Source of the DNA: Candidatus Berkiella aquae
GTDB taxonomy: Bacteria > Pseudomonadota > Gammaproteobacteria > Berkiellales > Berkiellaceae
Assembly (NCBI RefSeq): GCF_001431295.2
Contig: NZ_LKAJ02000001.1
Span: 1,612,001-1,676,000 of the forward strand
Direction of reading: 5' to 3'
DNA: 64,000 nt
A model generated the notes under the pieces. That model saw only the letters and a program-made list of their open reading frames with translations. It searched no databases and was not told the DNA's origin. Positions 18,746-28,491 of this stretch are shown here, piece after piece (positions within the stretch are counted from its first letter, which is position 1; every line of letters starts with the position of its first letter). Both the position numbers and the translations under genes were made by a program.

Positions 18746-19129
18746 ATGGTAACAAAACATCGTATTCAAACCGAACAAGCACCCCAGGCAGTTGGTTGTT
18801 ACTCTCAAGGCATTCGTTCTGGTAATTGGGTTTTTTTATCAGGTCAAATTGGTCTTAATCCACAAACCATGCAAATGGTCGAGGGAGGGATCTTAGCTGA
18901 GTTGGAGCAATGTTTGCGTAATTTGAAAGCCGTACTTGCTTCAGTTGGGGGAGATTTTTCTCATATTGTTAAAGTTACTGTCTTCCTAAAAGATTTAGGG
19001 AGCTACACGGTTTTAAATGAAATGATGCAGAAATATTTTGCGACTCCTTATCCTGCGCGTTCAGCGGTCGAAGTTTCCAGGTTACCTCGTGATGCTTTAG
19101 TCGAAATAGAGGCTATAGCGGTCATTTAA
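18746..19129 (+). CDS. RidA/YjgF/UK114 family imine deaminase
   Basis: 127 residues matching the family along its length: AVGCYSQGIRSGNWVFLSGQIGL, the catalytic-pocket region VVKVTVFLKDL-type (HIVKVTVFLKDL) and the signature PARSAVEVSRLPRDALVEIEAIAV with its conserved Arg. RidA proteins hydrolyse reactive enamines and imines from PLP enzymes such as threonine dehydratase. The organisation (two small genes, then a 250-base gap) gives no further hint. Confidence 0.92.
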   Translation: MVTKHRIQTEQAPQAVGCYSQGIRSGNWVFLSGQIGLNPQTMQMVEGGILAELEQCLRNLKAVLASVGGDFSHIVKVTVFLKDLGSYTVLNEMMQKYFATPYPARSAVEVSRLPRDALVEIEAIAVI

Positions 19130-19376
19130 ACAACTTTATTGAATCTTAGTGTTGGCTCTTTGGGGGTGTCCGTGATATCTTTTGCGCCATCAAACACTGA
19201 TAGAAATTTATTTGATTGAGTAACTTAATTTGTAGCCAAATCAACGGTAATTCTATCCTAGCTGAGAATCTTGGCGATTCTCATTGCTGTGTTAAATCCC
19301 CTATGCCACATACATACCCGCTTCTATCAATAATTCACGACAATAATAATAATGACCTTACAAAGGAGAATGAATA

Positions 19377-20765
19377 GTGAGCTGGATGAGCTTGGATTTT
19401 TTAAAACCCGCGCCTTATCAGCCTGTAATGAATGATGAAGCCAAAATCAAAGCAGATTATCGATATTGGCGTATGCGCATCTGTTATTCCATCTTTCTTG
19501 GTTATGCTTTTTTCTATTTCACACGCAAGAGCTTTACTTTTGCGATGCCTTACATTGGTGCCGATCTGGGTTTCTCCAAATCTGAATTAGGAATGTTAGG
19601 TTCCATACTTTATCTCAGTTATGGTGTGAGTAAATTTATTAGTGGCGTGATGTCCGATCGCTCCAATCCCCGCTATTTCATGGCTGTTGGGCTTATTATC
19701 ACTGGGATTTTAAATATTTTATTTGGTCTTTCTTCTTCGCTTTGGATGTTTGCTATTTTTTGGGGATTGAATGGTTGGTTTCAAGCTTGGGGCTGGCCTG
19801 CATGTTGTAAGCAACTTAATTATTGGTTTGCGCAATCTGAGCGAGGTCTTTGGTATAGCATTTGTAGCACTTCTCATAATTTAGGGGGAGCGCTGATTCC
19901 TATCATTGCCGTGTTTTGTGCGATTCAATTCGGTTGGCGCTTTGCTATGTTTATCCCTGCGGTGTGTAGCATCTTAATGGGATTTGTCTTGATGAACCGC
20001 TTACGCGATGTTCCTCGAACATTAGGTTTACCAACAGTTGAAGAATACCGAAATGAGCCTTTACAAAATATTGAGGAATGCAAGGCAACTAAGCATCCCT
20101 TATTGTCAGTTCGTGAAATATTATTTAACCAAGTATTAAACAATAAATATGTTTGGATTTTCTCCCTTTCCTATTTTTTCATCTATGTTGTCAGAACCGC
20201 TATTAATGATTGGACATTCTTTTATTTAACTGAAGCCAAGAATATGGATGATTTATTGGCAAGTAGTGGCGTGTTTTGGTTTGAAGTAGGTGGCTTTATT
20301 GGTATGATAGCTGCCGGTTGGGGATCTGATTATTTCTGGAAAGGTAACCGTGTGCCAGCAATGGTCGTTTGTGCACTTGGACTTATCTTCTCGTTATTAG
20401 CGTTAAAGTATGTTCCTGCCAACCATGTTGTTTTAGATATGACATTGTTAGCCTTAATTGGCGGCTTTGTTTTTGGTCCGCAAATGATTGTTGGTTTAGC
20501 TGCTGCCGAATTTGTCGATAAGCGTGCTGCAGCAACGTCTAATGGATTTGCGGGAACGTTAGGTTATTTTGGTGCAGCTGTTGCAGGTTATCCTGTTGGT
20601 AAAATGATTGAAGTGTGGGGTTGGCATGGCTTCTTTACAGCAATGCTATTAAGCTCCGCAGTTATCTTCATTATATTATTACCACTTTGGTCAACTAACA
20701 GTAATGCAAGAAGACCACAAACTCAAATTGACTGGTCTTCTAAGAGAACCTTAGAAAAAGCTTAG
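19377..20765 (+). CDS. MFS organophosphate:phosphate antiporter (GlpT/UhpT/UhpC family)
   Basis: 462 residues with twelve membrane segments. The conserved start YRYWRMRICYSIFLGYAFFYFTRKSF carries the paired basic residues that bind phosphate in GlpT/UhpT. Also typical are GLNGWFQAWGWPACCKQLNYWF and the second-half motif GGFVFGPQMIVGLAAAEF. It probably imports a sugar phosphate or glycerol-3-phosphate in exchange for phosphate, a common nutrient route for intracellular bacteria; the substrate cannot be fixed. I use the GTG at 19377 because AAAGGAG lies ten bases upstream; an in-frame ATG is at 19386. Confidence 0.9.
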   Translation: MSWMSLDFLKPAPYQPVMNDEAKIKADYRYWRMRICYSIFLGYAFFYFTRKSFTFAMPYIGADLGFSKSELGMLGSILYLSYGVSKFISGVMSDRSNPRYFMAVGLIITGILNILFGLSSSLWMFAIFWGLNGWFQAWGWPACCKQLNYWFAQSERGLWYSICSTSHNLGGALIPIIAVFCAIQFGWRFAMFIPAVCSILMGFVLMNRLRDVPRTLGLPTVEEYRNEPLQNIEECKATKHPLLSVREILFNQVLNNKYVWIFSLSYFFIYVVRTAINDWTFFYLTEAKNMDDLLASSGVFWFEVGGFIGMIAAGWGSDYFWKGNRVPAMVVCALGLIFSLLALKYVPANHVVLDMTLLALIGGFVFGPQMIVGLAAAEFVDKRAAATSNGFAGTLGYFGAAVAGYPVGKMIEVWGWHGFFTAMLLSSAVIFIILLPLWSTNSNARRPQTQIDWSSKRTLEKA

Positions 20766-20873
20766 TTTAGAAATAGGCTAAAAAAAGGAGGTTTGGTTCA
20801 GAAAATAAATGGAAATTAAACGAATTATGTTTGGTAGTTGCTGTTTCAAGATGTTCGATAAAAGAGGTTGACT

Positions 20874-21920
20874 ATGAAGTTTTATTATGTAAGTACAGTT
20901 CCAGTTGAATACAAAAATGACAAAAATGAATTGATTGAAGTCTCCAAAGACGCAATCTACGCTAGCATCTCTGCTAAGGGCACAAAAAAACCGCTGAAAT
21001 TTGATGGTAATGACAAAGGTAATGCCAATGTATTTGTTAGCGAAGAAGAAGCAAATGAATGGGCAGCATACGGCGTTGACGCTAAAGATAAAGCGCAACA
21101 CGCTGTTTTGACATTAGATAGCAAGCTCGAATCAATTGAAGGTTTAAATAAACCTAAAAAGAGTCTTGTTATTGAAGGTGATAAAAAATCCAAGAAGACA
21201 ATGGAAGTTTACACCGTTCCTGCTAATCAATTCACATTGATTAACGCTTCTTTCAAATATGCTGATGATAAAGCGCAAGATGTCAGCTTTGTAGACGCTC
21301 CTGCTAACTCAAAAGAAGTTACAGCTGAAACTTCAAGCTCTTTCGTTAACGGTTTGAAACGAATTGCTGCGCCTGTTGTTACTGCTGCTGCTGTTGGTAC
21401 CGGTTTCTGGTATGCGGGCGGCGTTCCTGCTGCTGTAGCTGCTTTAGCTAAATTAGGTTTAGCATTACCAGCTGCTTCATTAGCAACACAAATTGCAATT
21501 CCTGCCGTTGTTGGTTTAGCTACCTATGCAGTTGGCCTTGCAGCTTGGACGATTGGTAAAGCAGCGGTTAACGGTATTTCTTCTGCTTGGAAGAAATTTA
21601 ACCGTACCAACAAAGAAAAATATACTGATGATTTAACTGCTGAAGTTGAAGCAATCAAATCTTTAGAAAAGCAGCTTGAATTGAAAGAAGACAGCTCTTT
21701 TGTTGTTAGACTTGATAAACTTCTATCCGATGCGCCTGAAGCTAAATTCGACGAAAAAGGCGTATTTGCTAAAGATGAACCCAAGAAAGACGGCGATAAA
21801 CTCGCTTTAGCTCAATGGGAACACAAGCAATTAGAAGCGGTTAAAGCAGCTAAAGCTGAAGATCGTCAAAAATTGATGGACGAAATGCGCAATGGGCCAA
21901 AGCCAGCTCCTAAGCCTTAA
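20874..21920 (+). CDS. Orphan protein A of a paralogous pair (beta-rich head, hydrophobic middle)
   Basis: About 348 residues from the ATG at 20874 (AAGAGG six bases upstream; the frame runs on to a TTG at 20868). Order: a small alpha/beta head (MKFYYVSTVPVEYK ... AVLTLDSK), a second charged segment, a long Ala/Gly-rich hydrophobic region (~155-225, GLALPAASLATQIAIPAVVG) able to form two or more helices, then a Lys/Glu-rich helical C-terminus ending PKPAPKP. The gene after it has the same order and similar head sequence. No database family is known to me. A strong terminator follows. Confidence 0.75.
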   Translation: MKFYYVSTVPVEYKNDKNELIEVSKDAIYASISAKGTKKPLKFDGNDKGNANVFVSEEEANEWAAYGVDAKDKAQHAVLTLDSKLESIEGLNKPKKSLVIEGDKKSKKTMEVYTVPANQFTLINASFKYADDKAQDVSFVDAPANSKEVTAETSSSFVNGLKRIAAPVVTAAAVGTGFWYAGGVPAAVAALAKLGLALPAASLATQIAIPAVVGLATYAVGLAAWTIGKAAVNGISSAWKKFNRTNKEKYTDDLTAEVEAIKSLEKQLELKEDSSFVVRLDKLLSDAPEAKFDEKGVFAKDEPKKDGDKLALAQWEHKQLEAVKAAKAEDRQKLMDEMRNGPKPAPKP

Positions 21921-21943
21921 TTGTCATTTTTCTTGAACTAGTT

Positions 21944-21986
21944 AAAACCCTGCTATTGATGGATATTGGTAGCAGGGTTTTTTTTT
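21944..21986 (+). terminator. Rho-independent terminator after orphan A
   Basis: Perfect 12-bp stem AAAACCCTGCTA / TAGCAGGGTTTT with a 14-base loop, followed by an uninterrupted run of T to 21986. It separates the two paralogous genes, so each probably has its own promoter or the second depends on read-through. Confidence 0.95.
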
Positions 21987-22024
21987 AAGCGGCTAATATT
22001 TTATTCATTATGAAAGGTGCGGTT

Positions 22025-22957
22025 ATGACAGAATATTTTTTAGTTAATAAAGACATCAAAATGAAGGGCAAAGAAGGTTGGTTGGAAGTAACATCAAAAC
22101 AACTGGAATCTGCTGCAAGAACAAAAAAGAAACATATTTCGGTTGTTAAAAATATTGATGATGCAAAAGTAATAGCGCTAGACAATGACCATGAAACCCG
22201 TTTTTTCCCTATTTATAGAGTGGAAATCGATGAAAGCATTACAGGTGGAGAAGCGGTTATTACATTGTCGACAGACGAAGAGATCGAAGCGCTTGAATTT
22301 GCGACAGATGATCTTAAGGTCACCGATGCCTATTTAGATCACATTGATGAGTCTTATAAAAATGTTTCATTAGCGCCAAGAAGCGAAAAAGCGAATGATG
22401 ACAATAAGAAAGAGCAAGAAAGCAAAGCAGAAGAAAAAGCGACACCGGTAAAAAGCCGATTCAGTCAATATATTCCTAGTGCAAAAAATGCGGTTAAAAA
22501 TGGTTTGCCATTAGCATCAACAGGGGCTGCTTTGTATGTTGGCGCACCCGCGATTGCTTCTACTTTGTTAACCGCAGGGATTACTGTGCCAGCTGCTTTG
22601 ATGGCCAGCCCCTTTATTTTGCCAGTCGCAATTGGGGTTGCTGCGCGTCTTGCTGTTGAAGTACCTGAATTAGCATTAAAACTAGGTCAAGCCATTGTTA
22701 ATGGCGGTAGTAAAGTAATCGATGCTGCGAAATCACGTTGGGCAAAAAAACCTGAAGTGAAAGCAGATCAAAAAGATAAAGAGAGCATCAAAGCATTAAC
22801 TTCACACTTAAGTTCAACTGCGAAGGAATCAATAGAAGTAGCAACAGGAAAAACCTTGTTGTCAGCTTTCAATCTGCACTCTACACCGGCTGCTACAGCC
22901 CTAGTTAAACCTGAACTTACTCATAATCATAAAGCAAGAAACACCCCATGTTTCTAA
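22025..22957 (+). CDS. Orphan protein B, paralogue of the preceding gene
   Basis: About 310 residues; start at the ATG at 22025 (GAAAGG seven bases before). The head MTEYFLVNKD...GWLEVTSKQLESA and AVITLSTDEE align by eye with MKFYYVST...ELIEVSKDAI and AVLTLDSK of orphan A. A charged linker follows, then a hydrophobic Ala/Gly/Pro segment (~165-215, STLLTAGITVPAALMASPFI) and a helical end. The shared order with low identity indicates an old tandem duplication. The last four bases overlap the convergent photolyase gene. Function unknown; membrane-inserting effector-like proteins are one possibility. Confidence 0.72.
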   Translation: MTEYFLVNKDIKMKGKEGWLEVTSKQLESAARTKKKHISVVKNIDDAKVIALDNDHETRFFPIYRVEIDESITGGEAVITLSTDEEIEALEFATDDLKVTDAYLDHIDESYKNVSLAPRSEKANDDNKKEQESKAEEKATPVKSRFSQYIPSAKNAVKNGLPLASTGAALYVGAPAIASTLLTAGITVPAALMASPFILPVAIGVAARLAVEVPELALKLGQAIVNGGSKVIDAAKSRWAKKPEVKADQKDKESIKALTSHLSSTAKESIEVATGKTLLSAFNLHSTPAATALVKPELTHNHKARNTPCF

Positions 22958-24384
22958 GGTGTTTGCTTGATTGTCTGATATGCCGCTAAAGCTCGTTCTC
23001 GGGCTTTAGTGTGCTCTATGATGGGGAGTGGGTAGGTTTTACCTAACTGCACCCCAGCTTTGGTCAAAATATCTTCAGGGGCATCCCAGGGGGCATGAAG
23101 ATATGGAATAGGTAGCTTGGCTATTTCTGGAACCCATTTCTTTACATAGTCACCGTTAGGATCGAATTTTTCGCCTTGAAGTACGGGATTAAAAATCCGA
23201 AAATAGGGCGCAGCATCGGCACCACTTCCTGCAACCCATTGCCATGATGCAGCATTATTCGCTAAATCTGCATCGACTAAGGTATCCCAAAACCACTTTT
23301 CACCCTCTTGCCAGGGTTGTAATAAATGTTTAATTAAAAAAGAAGCAACCACCATACGAACACGGTTATGCATCCAACCGGTATGCCATAATTCGCGCAT
23401 TCCGGCATCAATAATAGGGTAACCGGTTTGTCCTTGTTGCCACTGTTTCAATAAGGTTTTGCTTTTTTTCCAAGGAAAATCCTTAAAATAAGCTTTAAAC
23501 GGAGATGAAGGTAAATCTGGAAAATGATACAGCAGATGATAAGAAAACTCGCGCCAAGCAATTTCAGATAGAAAACAGGTTTGCTCAGATTGAGGTGCTT
23601 GGCAACTTTGTGTGGCGTGCCAGATCTGGACTGGGCTGATTTCGCCAAAATGTAAGTGGGGTGATAAACGAGAGGTCTGTTTGAGATCAGGGCGATTGCG
23701 CTGCGTTTTATAATCATTTAAAGCATTTTTTAGAAAATGTGCCAAATGATTTTTGGCCCCTGTTTCACCTGGTTGCCATAACTTGGCCATTTCCTCATAC
23801 CAATGAATTGTCGGGAGTGGTATGCAGTCTGCAATCGTTGAATCCGATGAATAAGATAAAGACTCAAATTTTTTGGGAAGAGGCAAAATATCGCGTATTG
23901 GCAGTTTCTGTAAATTACGCCAAAAGGGGGTAAATACTTTAAACGGTTGCTTCGTTTTATTTAACGATTCCCATGGCTCTTTCAAAAGAGCACAATTAAA
24001 GCTTTTAATGGTGATATTCTGCTTCGTTAACATGGCCTTAATTTCCGTGTCGCGTTTAATTGTGTAAGGCTCATAACAGCGATCCCAGAAAACATGCTCG
24101 GCCTGTGTTTGCTGACACAAGGTTTGTAAAATTATAAGCGGAGAGCCTTGGTAAATCAGAAGTGGTGCTTGATATTTTTTCGCCAGAGCTGATTCAAAGC
24201 TTAATAGACTTTCATGGAGCCACCAACGACTCGCTTCGCCGGCTTGCCAAGGATGAGAGGTATTATCATCGATATAAATTAATACTAATGGAGCCCCAAG
24301 GGTAGCTGCAGCATGTAATACTGGATTATCGTGCAAGCGTAAATTTTGTCTAAACCAGACAATAATAGGAGATTTTGTCGTCAT
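22954..24384 (-). CDS. phrB: Deoxyribodipyrimidine photolyase PhrB
   Basis: 476 residues, normal for class I CPD photolyases. The N-terminal antenna domain starts IVWFRQNLRLHDNPVLHAAA. The FAD domain has the conserved RPDLKQTSRLSPHLHFGEIS, AWREFSYHLLYHFPD, and the signature GYPIIDAGMRELWHTGWMHN, followed by DLANNAASWQWVAGSGADAAPYFRIFNP. It repairs UV dimers using blue light. It starts immediately after the stop of the upstream recombinase (TAAATG), an odd partner, implying co-translation with it. Confidence 0.96.
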   Translation of the reverse strand: MTTKSPIIVWFRQNLRLHDNPVLHAAATLGAPLVLIYIDDNTSHPWQAGEASRWWLHESLLSFESALAKKYQAPLLIYQGSPLIILQTLCQQTQAEHVFWDRCYEPYTIKRDTEIKAMLTKQNITIKSFNCALLKEPWESLNKTKQPFKVFTPFWRNLQKLPIRDILPLPKKFESLSYSSDSTIADCIPLPTIHWYEEMAKLWQPGETGAKNHLAHFLKNALNDYKTQRNRPDLKQTSRLSPHLHFGEISPVQIWHATQSCQAPQSEQTCFLSEIAWREFSYHLLYHFPDLPSSPFKAYFKDFPWKKSKTLLKQWQQGQTGYPIIDAGMRELWHTGWMHNRVRMVVASFLIKHLLQPWQEGEKWFWDTLVDADLANNAASWQWVAGSGADAAPYFRIFNPVLQGEKFDPNGDYVKKWVPEIAKLPIPYLHAPWDAPEDILTKAGVQLGKTYPLPIIEHTKARERALAAYQTIKQTP

Positions 24385-25590
24385 TTAATCTTCTTCTTGT
24401 AAACTTAAGCCTTGAGCAGAATCTAATAAATCATTGGTTGCGATATGAACGTATATCATAGTGGTAGAAATATCGGAATGTCCCATGAGGGTTTTGACTT
24501 TTTCAATAGGACAGCCGGATTTTACCAGGTAGGTACCATAAGAATGCCTGAGCCAGTGAGCTGAAGCTTTTCTTAATTTTGAGGCACGTCTTAAATGTTT
24601 AGGGCCCTCTTCGATCTCTTGATTGGCTAAAGTCTCATAACGTCTGGCGCCTGCTTCAAAGGTCCATTTTAGGATCTGATCGATACGTCGTTGTTTGATG
24701 GGATTTAATTTATCTTGCATGGGAATAAGGGGCATTTTTTCATTAAAAGCAGGTAAACCAGGACAATCAATGGCTTTTCTAAACTCTGTTAATGCATCTA
24801 AATATTCATCGACCACTACGATATTGCGTGGTTTTTCGCCTTTGCCGATAACTTTAAGATACCATGCGCCCTCAATTAGGGTAAAATCGCCCATACGATG
24901 ATTGGTAAGCTCTGATAAACGTAACCCCGTATAAAAGAGCGTATGAATAATATATTTTGCTCGAATGATTGAAAAGGCATCGGCTTGCGGCTCTGTCATT
25001 TCAGATAAGGCTTCAAGCACCGTATTGATTTCTGTCTTCTCAAGCCAGCGCTCAATCGTTTGTGGCTGTGTTCTTTTTTTGCGTCGTTTATTGACGCTTA
25101 AAGGATTCCCTTTAAGATATTGAGTTTGAACGAGGTAGTTAAAAAAACTATCTAAAATGCTCATGGTTTTTTTGATAGAAGTAGGGCTTAACTCACTGGC
25201 AAAAGGACGCCAATCGGGATTCACTTCTCCGCTTTTTAAGCGCTTGGAACGTTTATTGCCACACCATAATGCTTTAGGCTCTGGCAACATCAAAAATTGT
25301 TGATAAGCCGTAATATCATCGGAGGTAATATCGGAAATGGATATTTTTTGCACATGAGCACACCATAACACCAAACGTTCTAATTCTTTTAAATAGGTTT
25401 GATAAGTGAGAGACGTATTTTGATAACCCATTAAAAAAGAACGCAATGCTTCAGCATCGCTAGATGCTTTAAGCATATTAGGACCTTTATTGTGATTATA
25501 TCCAGGCGTGTCGCTTAAAGTCTGGATTAAATTTGCAAAATCAAATGAGTCGTTTGACTCAAATATTGGTCTGATAAAGCCCTGCATCAT
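24385..25590 (-). CDS. Tyrosine recombinase (phage-integrase family)
   Basis: 401 residues with the catalytic set visible: Arg in TGLRLSELTNHR, Lys in KVIGKGEKPRN, HWLRHSYGT (HxxR), GHSDISTTMIYVH (His then Tyr). The N-terminal SAM-like core-binding domain spans ~40-170. It is longer than XerC/D, with insertions around residues 120-190 and 300-340. It is coupled to phrB, with no tRNA gene or excisionase next to it, so it may be a domesticated or mobile-element-derived recombinase rather than an active prophage integrase. Confidence 0.88.
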   Translation of the reverse strand: MMQGFIRPIFESNDSFDFANLIQTLSDTPGYNHNKGPNMLKASSDAEALRSFLMGYQNTSLTYQTYLKELERLVLWCAHVQKISISDITSDDITAYQQFLMLPEPKALWCGNKRSKRLKSGEVNPDWRPFASELSPTSIKKTMSILDSFFNYLVQTQYLKGNPLSVNKRRKKRTQPQTIERWLEKTEINTVLEALSEMTEPQADAFSIIRAKYIIHTLFYTGLRLSELTNHRMGDFTLIEGAWYLKVIGKGEKPRNIVVVDEYLDALTEFRKAIDCPGLPAFNEKMPLIPMQDKLNPIKQRRIDQILKWTFEAGARRYETLANQEIEEGPKHLRRASKLRKASAHWLRHSYGTYLVKSGCPIEKVKTLMGHSDISTTMIYVHIATNDLLDSAQGLSLQEED

Positions 25591-25817
25591 TTATACCATT
25601 ATCAAATTAATTTTTTATATCCTATAAAATAGTATATGAGTAACGCTTATATTTACAGCTTAGCAAGAAAGGAATCGCGGACGATACAGTCTATAAGTAG
25701 ACCCATGCAGAAATTTTTTACCTCTCCCAAGGGGAAGGGTGTAAGAGAAATAAGCAAAGAGGTATAAGAGAGATAAATGCAGCCAACACAGCTCAAATTT
25801 AAAATGGAAAAAGTATA
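25591..25817. other. Divergent intergenic region between recombinase and tandem-AAA FtsH
   Basis: 227 bases, A+T rich at the recombinase side (TTTTTTATATCCTATAAAATAG). It has an imperfect hairpin CTCTCCCaaggGGAAGGG near 25725. It must hold the promoters of both divergent genes, but I cannot assign them with confidence. Confidence 0.4.
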
Positions 25818-28379
25818 ATGTTTTTTACGACTGTACTATTCGCGTTGCTCCTAGCAGGATTGCTGTTTTTTTGTAAAAGACATTTCTTTAAATCAAGCGA
25901 TGAACAAAAATTTTCAACGCAAGAAATCATTTTAACGTTAGTTGTAAGTTTTGCCTTTGTTGGGGCTTATCAACTGATTCAATTTAGCGTAGCACCGCAA
26001 GGGCAAACAACCCAAGGCTCTCAAACCGTTTATACCAAGCAATCCTATCTTGATCCTGAACAACAATTTAAAATAGGTAAAGCCTTCTATTTAGGTGAAA
26101 ATTTACCAAAGGACAATTTACAGGCTTTAAATTGGTTTTTACTGGCAGCGCAACAAGGACATAAAGATTCCGAGAAATTCATTCGCATGCTGGGCTATGA
26201 AATTGAGAAAAAGCCTACAGATGAATCATACCAAGAAACTAAAAATAATTTATCGGTCGATGTTATTCCTGCCAATAAGATCAAAACCAAACTCAGCGAT
26301 ATTGCTGGCATGAGCCAAGCTAAACCTGAAATAGAAAAATATCTCGGTTTTATGAAAAACAGCGATAAGTTTACTAAATTGGGCGCGATTCCTCCCAAGG
26401 GGATCTTAATTTATGGCCCGCCAGGAACAGGCAAAACCTTATTAGCAAGAGCGATTGCAGGAGAGGCCAATCGAACGTTTATTTCAGTTTCAGGATCCGC
26501 TTTTGAAGAAATGTTTGTCGGTAAGGGCGCTGCAAGAGTGCGGGAGCTTTTTGAACTGGCTCGAAAAAACAAGCCTGCAATCATTTTTATTGATGAAATT
26601 GATGCTTTAGCACCTGCGCGCAATACGCCTGAAATTTCACCTAGCCACATTCAAACTTTAAATCAGTTGCTTTCAGAGATGCAAAATCTAGACGAGGAAA
26701 AAAATGCGGATATTGCGGTATTAGCAGCCACAAATCGCATTGAAGCCTTAGATCCTGCCATTTTGCGCCCTGGTCGCTTTGATTGGCAAATAGAAATGAA
26801 ACTGCCATTGGATGATGATCGCAAAGCTATCTTTGAACAAGCGCTTAAAAAAATTGTCGTCAGTAATGATTTAAATATTGGAAATCTAGTCATACAAAGT
26901 GCAGGATTTACCGGGGCTGATATTGTCAATTTAGTGAATGAAGCGGCTATTTTTGCTGCAGAAAATAACAAGTCTGCGGTTGATAACGAATCGTTTGATT
27001 TAGCATTCAAAAAAGTCTCAACTTATGAAAAAGATGCTAATCCACAATTTTCTGCCAAAGTTTTAGCAAGTAGCCAACTTAAAACTAATTTATCTGAAAT
27101 TGGTGGCATGAATGAAGCCAAACGCGAAGTGGCAGAAGTCGTTGATTTTCTGAAAGATCCCAAAAAATTTACTCGACTTGGGGCAAAACCTCCTAATGGG
27201 ATCTTAATGTATGGACCTCCGGGTACTGGTAAAACCTTAATGGCAAGAGCAATTGCTGGAGAAGCCAAAGCGAATTTTATTGCGGTATCCGGTGCTGATT
27301 TTGATGAACGTTATGTTGGGGTTGGGGCAGCAAGAGTCAAAGAACTGTTTAAATTGGCTCGAAAATATAAGCCTTGCATTGTGTTCATCGATGAAATTGA
27401 TGCCTTAGCTCCTCAGCGCACGGGGGGAGGGGATGCCTCAGGGCGAGACCAGACAATCAATCAGTTTTTAAATGAAATGGATAATATTCAAAATAACATT
27501 AATGAAGGGATTATCTTTATTGGAGCAACAAATCGATTAGATATTATTGATAGTGCATTGTTGCGTCCAGGACGCTTTGATCGCAAAGTTTTCTTTAGAC
27601 TGCCCACTATTGAAGAAAGAGCTTCGATTCTTCAGTCGCATTTGCAAAATATTGTTCTTGCACCTGATGTTGAGGTAAAGACCTTAGCAAAGATGACGAT
27701 TGGTTTTTCAGGGGCTGAACTTGCTAATTTAGTAAATGAAGCAGCAATCGATGCCACTCGAAATAATAAGAAATCAGTCGATATGGCTTCTTTTGAAGAG
27801 GCTAATGATAAGCTGGCATTAGGCGTAAAACAAGACAGCCTGTCTTATAGTGAGGAAGACAAAAAACGCACGGCTTATCATGAAGCAGGGCATGCTTTAG
27901 TTGGTTTATTACATCCGAATCATCCTAGAATGTTACATAAATTAACGATTGGTTTAAGAGATTACTCATTGGGTGTAACCCATTTTCAGCCGCAATCTGA
28001 GGAATATTCACTCACCAAAAAAGAACTTGAAGCGGTTATTGCCACATCCTTTGGTGGTTATGTTGCTGAAGAATTGATTTATGGTAAAGATAATATTAGC
28101 GTGGGTGCCTCAAGCGACTTAAAAAATGCCAATCGTATTGCAAGAGATATGGTAAGTAAATATGGCATGGCAGATAAACAAGTCCTGATTGTCAATGATG
28201 TTTTTCATGATGAGGGACTGTTTCAAGCAAGTGCGGAAGAAATCATGAATCGCGATTATAAAGAAGCAAAAGCGATTCTTGAAAAGAATATGGATAAACT
28301 CCATTTGCTTGCAAAAACGTTATTAGAAAAAGAAACATTAAGCTACGATGAAATTGTGAAATTATTGAATTTAAAATGA
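25818..28379 (+). CDS. FtsH-like membrane metalloprotease with two AAA domains and a Sel1 segment
   Basis: 853 residues. TM1 (~2-18) and TM2 (~38-58) are separated by only ~20 residues, so the usual periplasmic domain is missing. One Sel1-like repeat follows (~81-118, [19 protein letters not shown]). AAA module 1 has Walker A GPPGTGKT at 200-207, Walker B IIFIDEID and the arginine-finger region [20 protein letters not shown] module 2 has Walker A at 466-473, Walker B IVFIDEID and [17 protein letters not shown]. The M41 peptidase has HEAGH at 688-692 and the third-ligand region [18 protein letters not shown]. Ordinary FtsH has one AAA domain and ~610-650 residues. Both modules keep all ATPase motifs, so both may be active. 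It is likely a membrane quality-control ATPase-protease or a specialised paralogue; a standard ftsH may lie elsewhere. Confidence 0.9.
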   Translation: MFFTTVLFALLLAGLLFFCKRHFFKSSDEQKFSTQEIILTLVVSFAFVGAYQLIQFSVAPQGQTTQGSQTVYTKQSYLDPEQQFKIGKAFYLGENLPKDNLQALNWFLLAAQQGHKDSEKFIRMLGYEIEKKPTDESYQETKNNLSVDVIPANKIKTKLSDIAGMSQAKPEIEKYLGFMKNSDKFTKLGAIPPKGILIYGPPGTGKTLLARAIAGEANRTFISVSGSAFEEMFVGKGAARVRELFELARKNKPAIIFIDEIDALAPARNTPEISPSHIQTLNQLLSEMQNLDEEKNADIAVLAATNRIEALDPAILRPGRFDWQIEMKLPLDDDRKAIFEQALKKIVVSNDLNIGNLVIQSAGFTGADIVNLVNEAAIFAAENNKSAVDNESFDLAFKKVSTYEKDANPQFSAKVLASSQLKTNLSEIGGMNEAKREVAEVVDFLKDPKKFTRLGAKPPNGILMYGPPGTGKTLMARAIAGEAKANFIAVSGADFDERYVGVGAARVKELFKLARKYKPCIVFIDEIDALAPQRTGGGDASGRDQTINQFLNEMDNIQNNINEGIIFIGATNRLDIIDSALLRPGRFDRKVFFRLPTIEERASILQSHLQNIVLAPDVEVKTLAKMTIGFSGAELANLVNEAAIDATRNNKKSVDMASFEEANDKLALGVKQDSLSYSEEDKKRTAYHEAGHALVGLLHPNHPRMLHKLTIGLRDYSLGVTHFQPQSEEYSLTKKELEAVIATSFGGYVAEELIYGKDNISVGASSDLKNANRIARDMVSKYGMADKQVLIVNDVFHDEGLFQASAEEIMNRDYKEAKAILEKNMDKLHLLAKTLLEKETLSYDEIVKLLNLK

Positions 28380-28491
28380 TAGATGCCGCAGACAGCCGAG
28401 GCAAGTAGCATTTTGTTATATATTTAGATAACTAGCATGTTGATGTTTCAAGCCAAAGGCATTAGACTCTCTCTAATTTTCATAGAGTTGA

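Noticed and set aside
26411-27268. Open frames opposite the AAA modules
   Set aside because: Shadows of conserved Walker and SRH codons; the same short motif appears twice because the AAA modules are duplicated.
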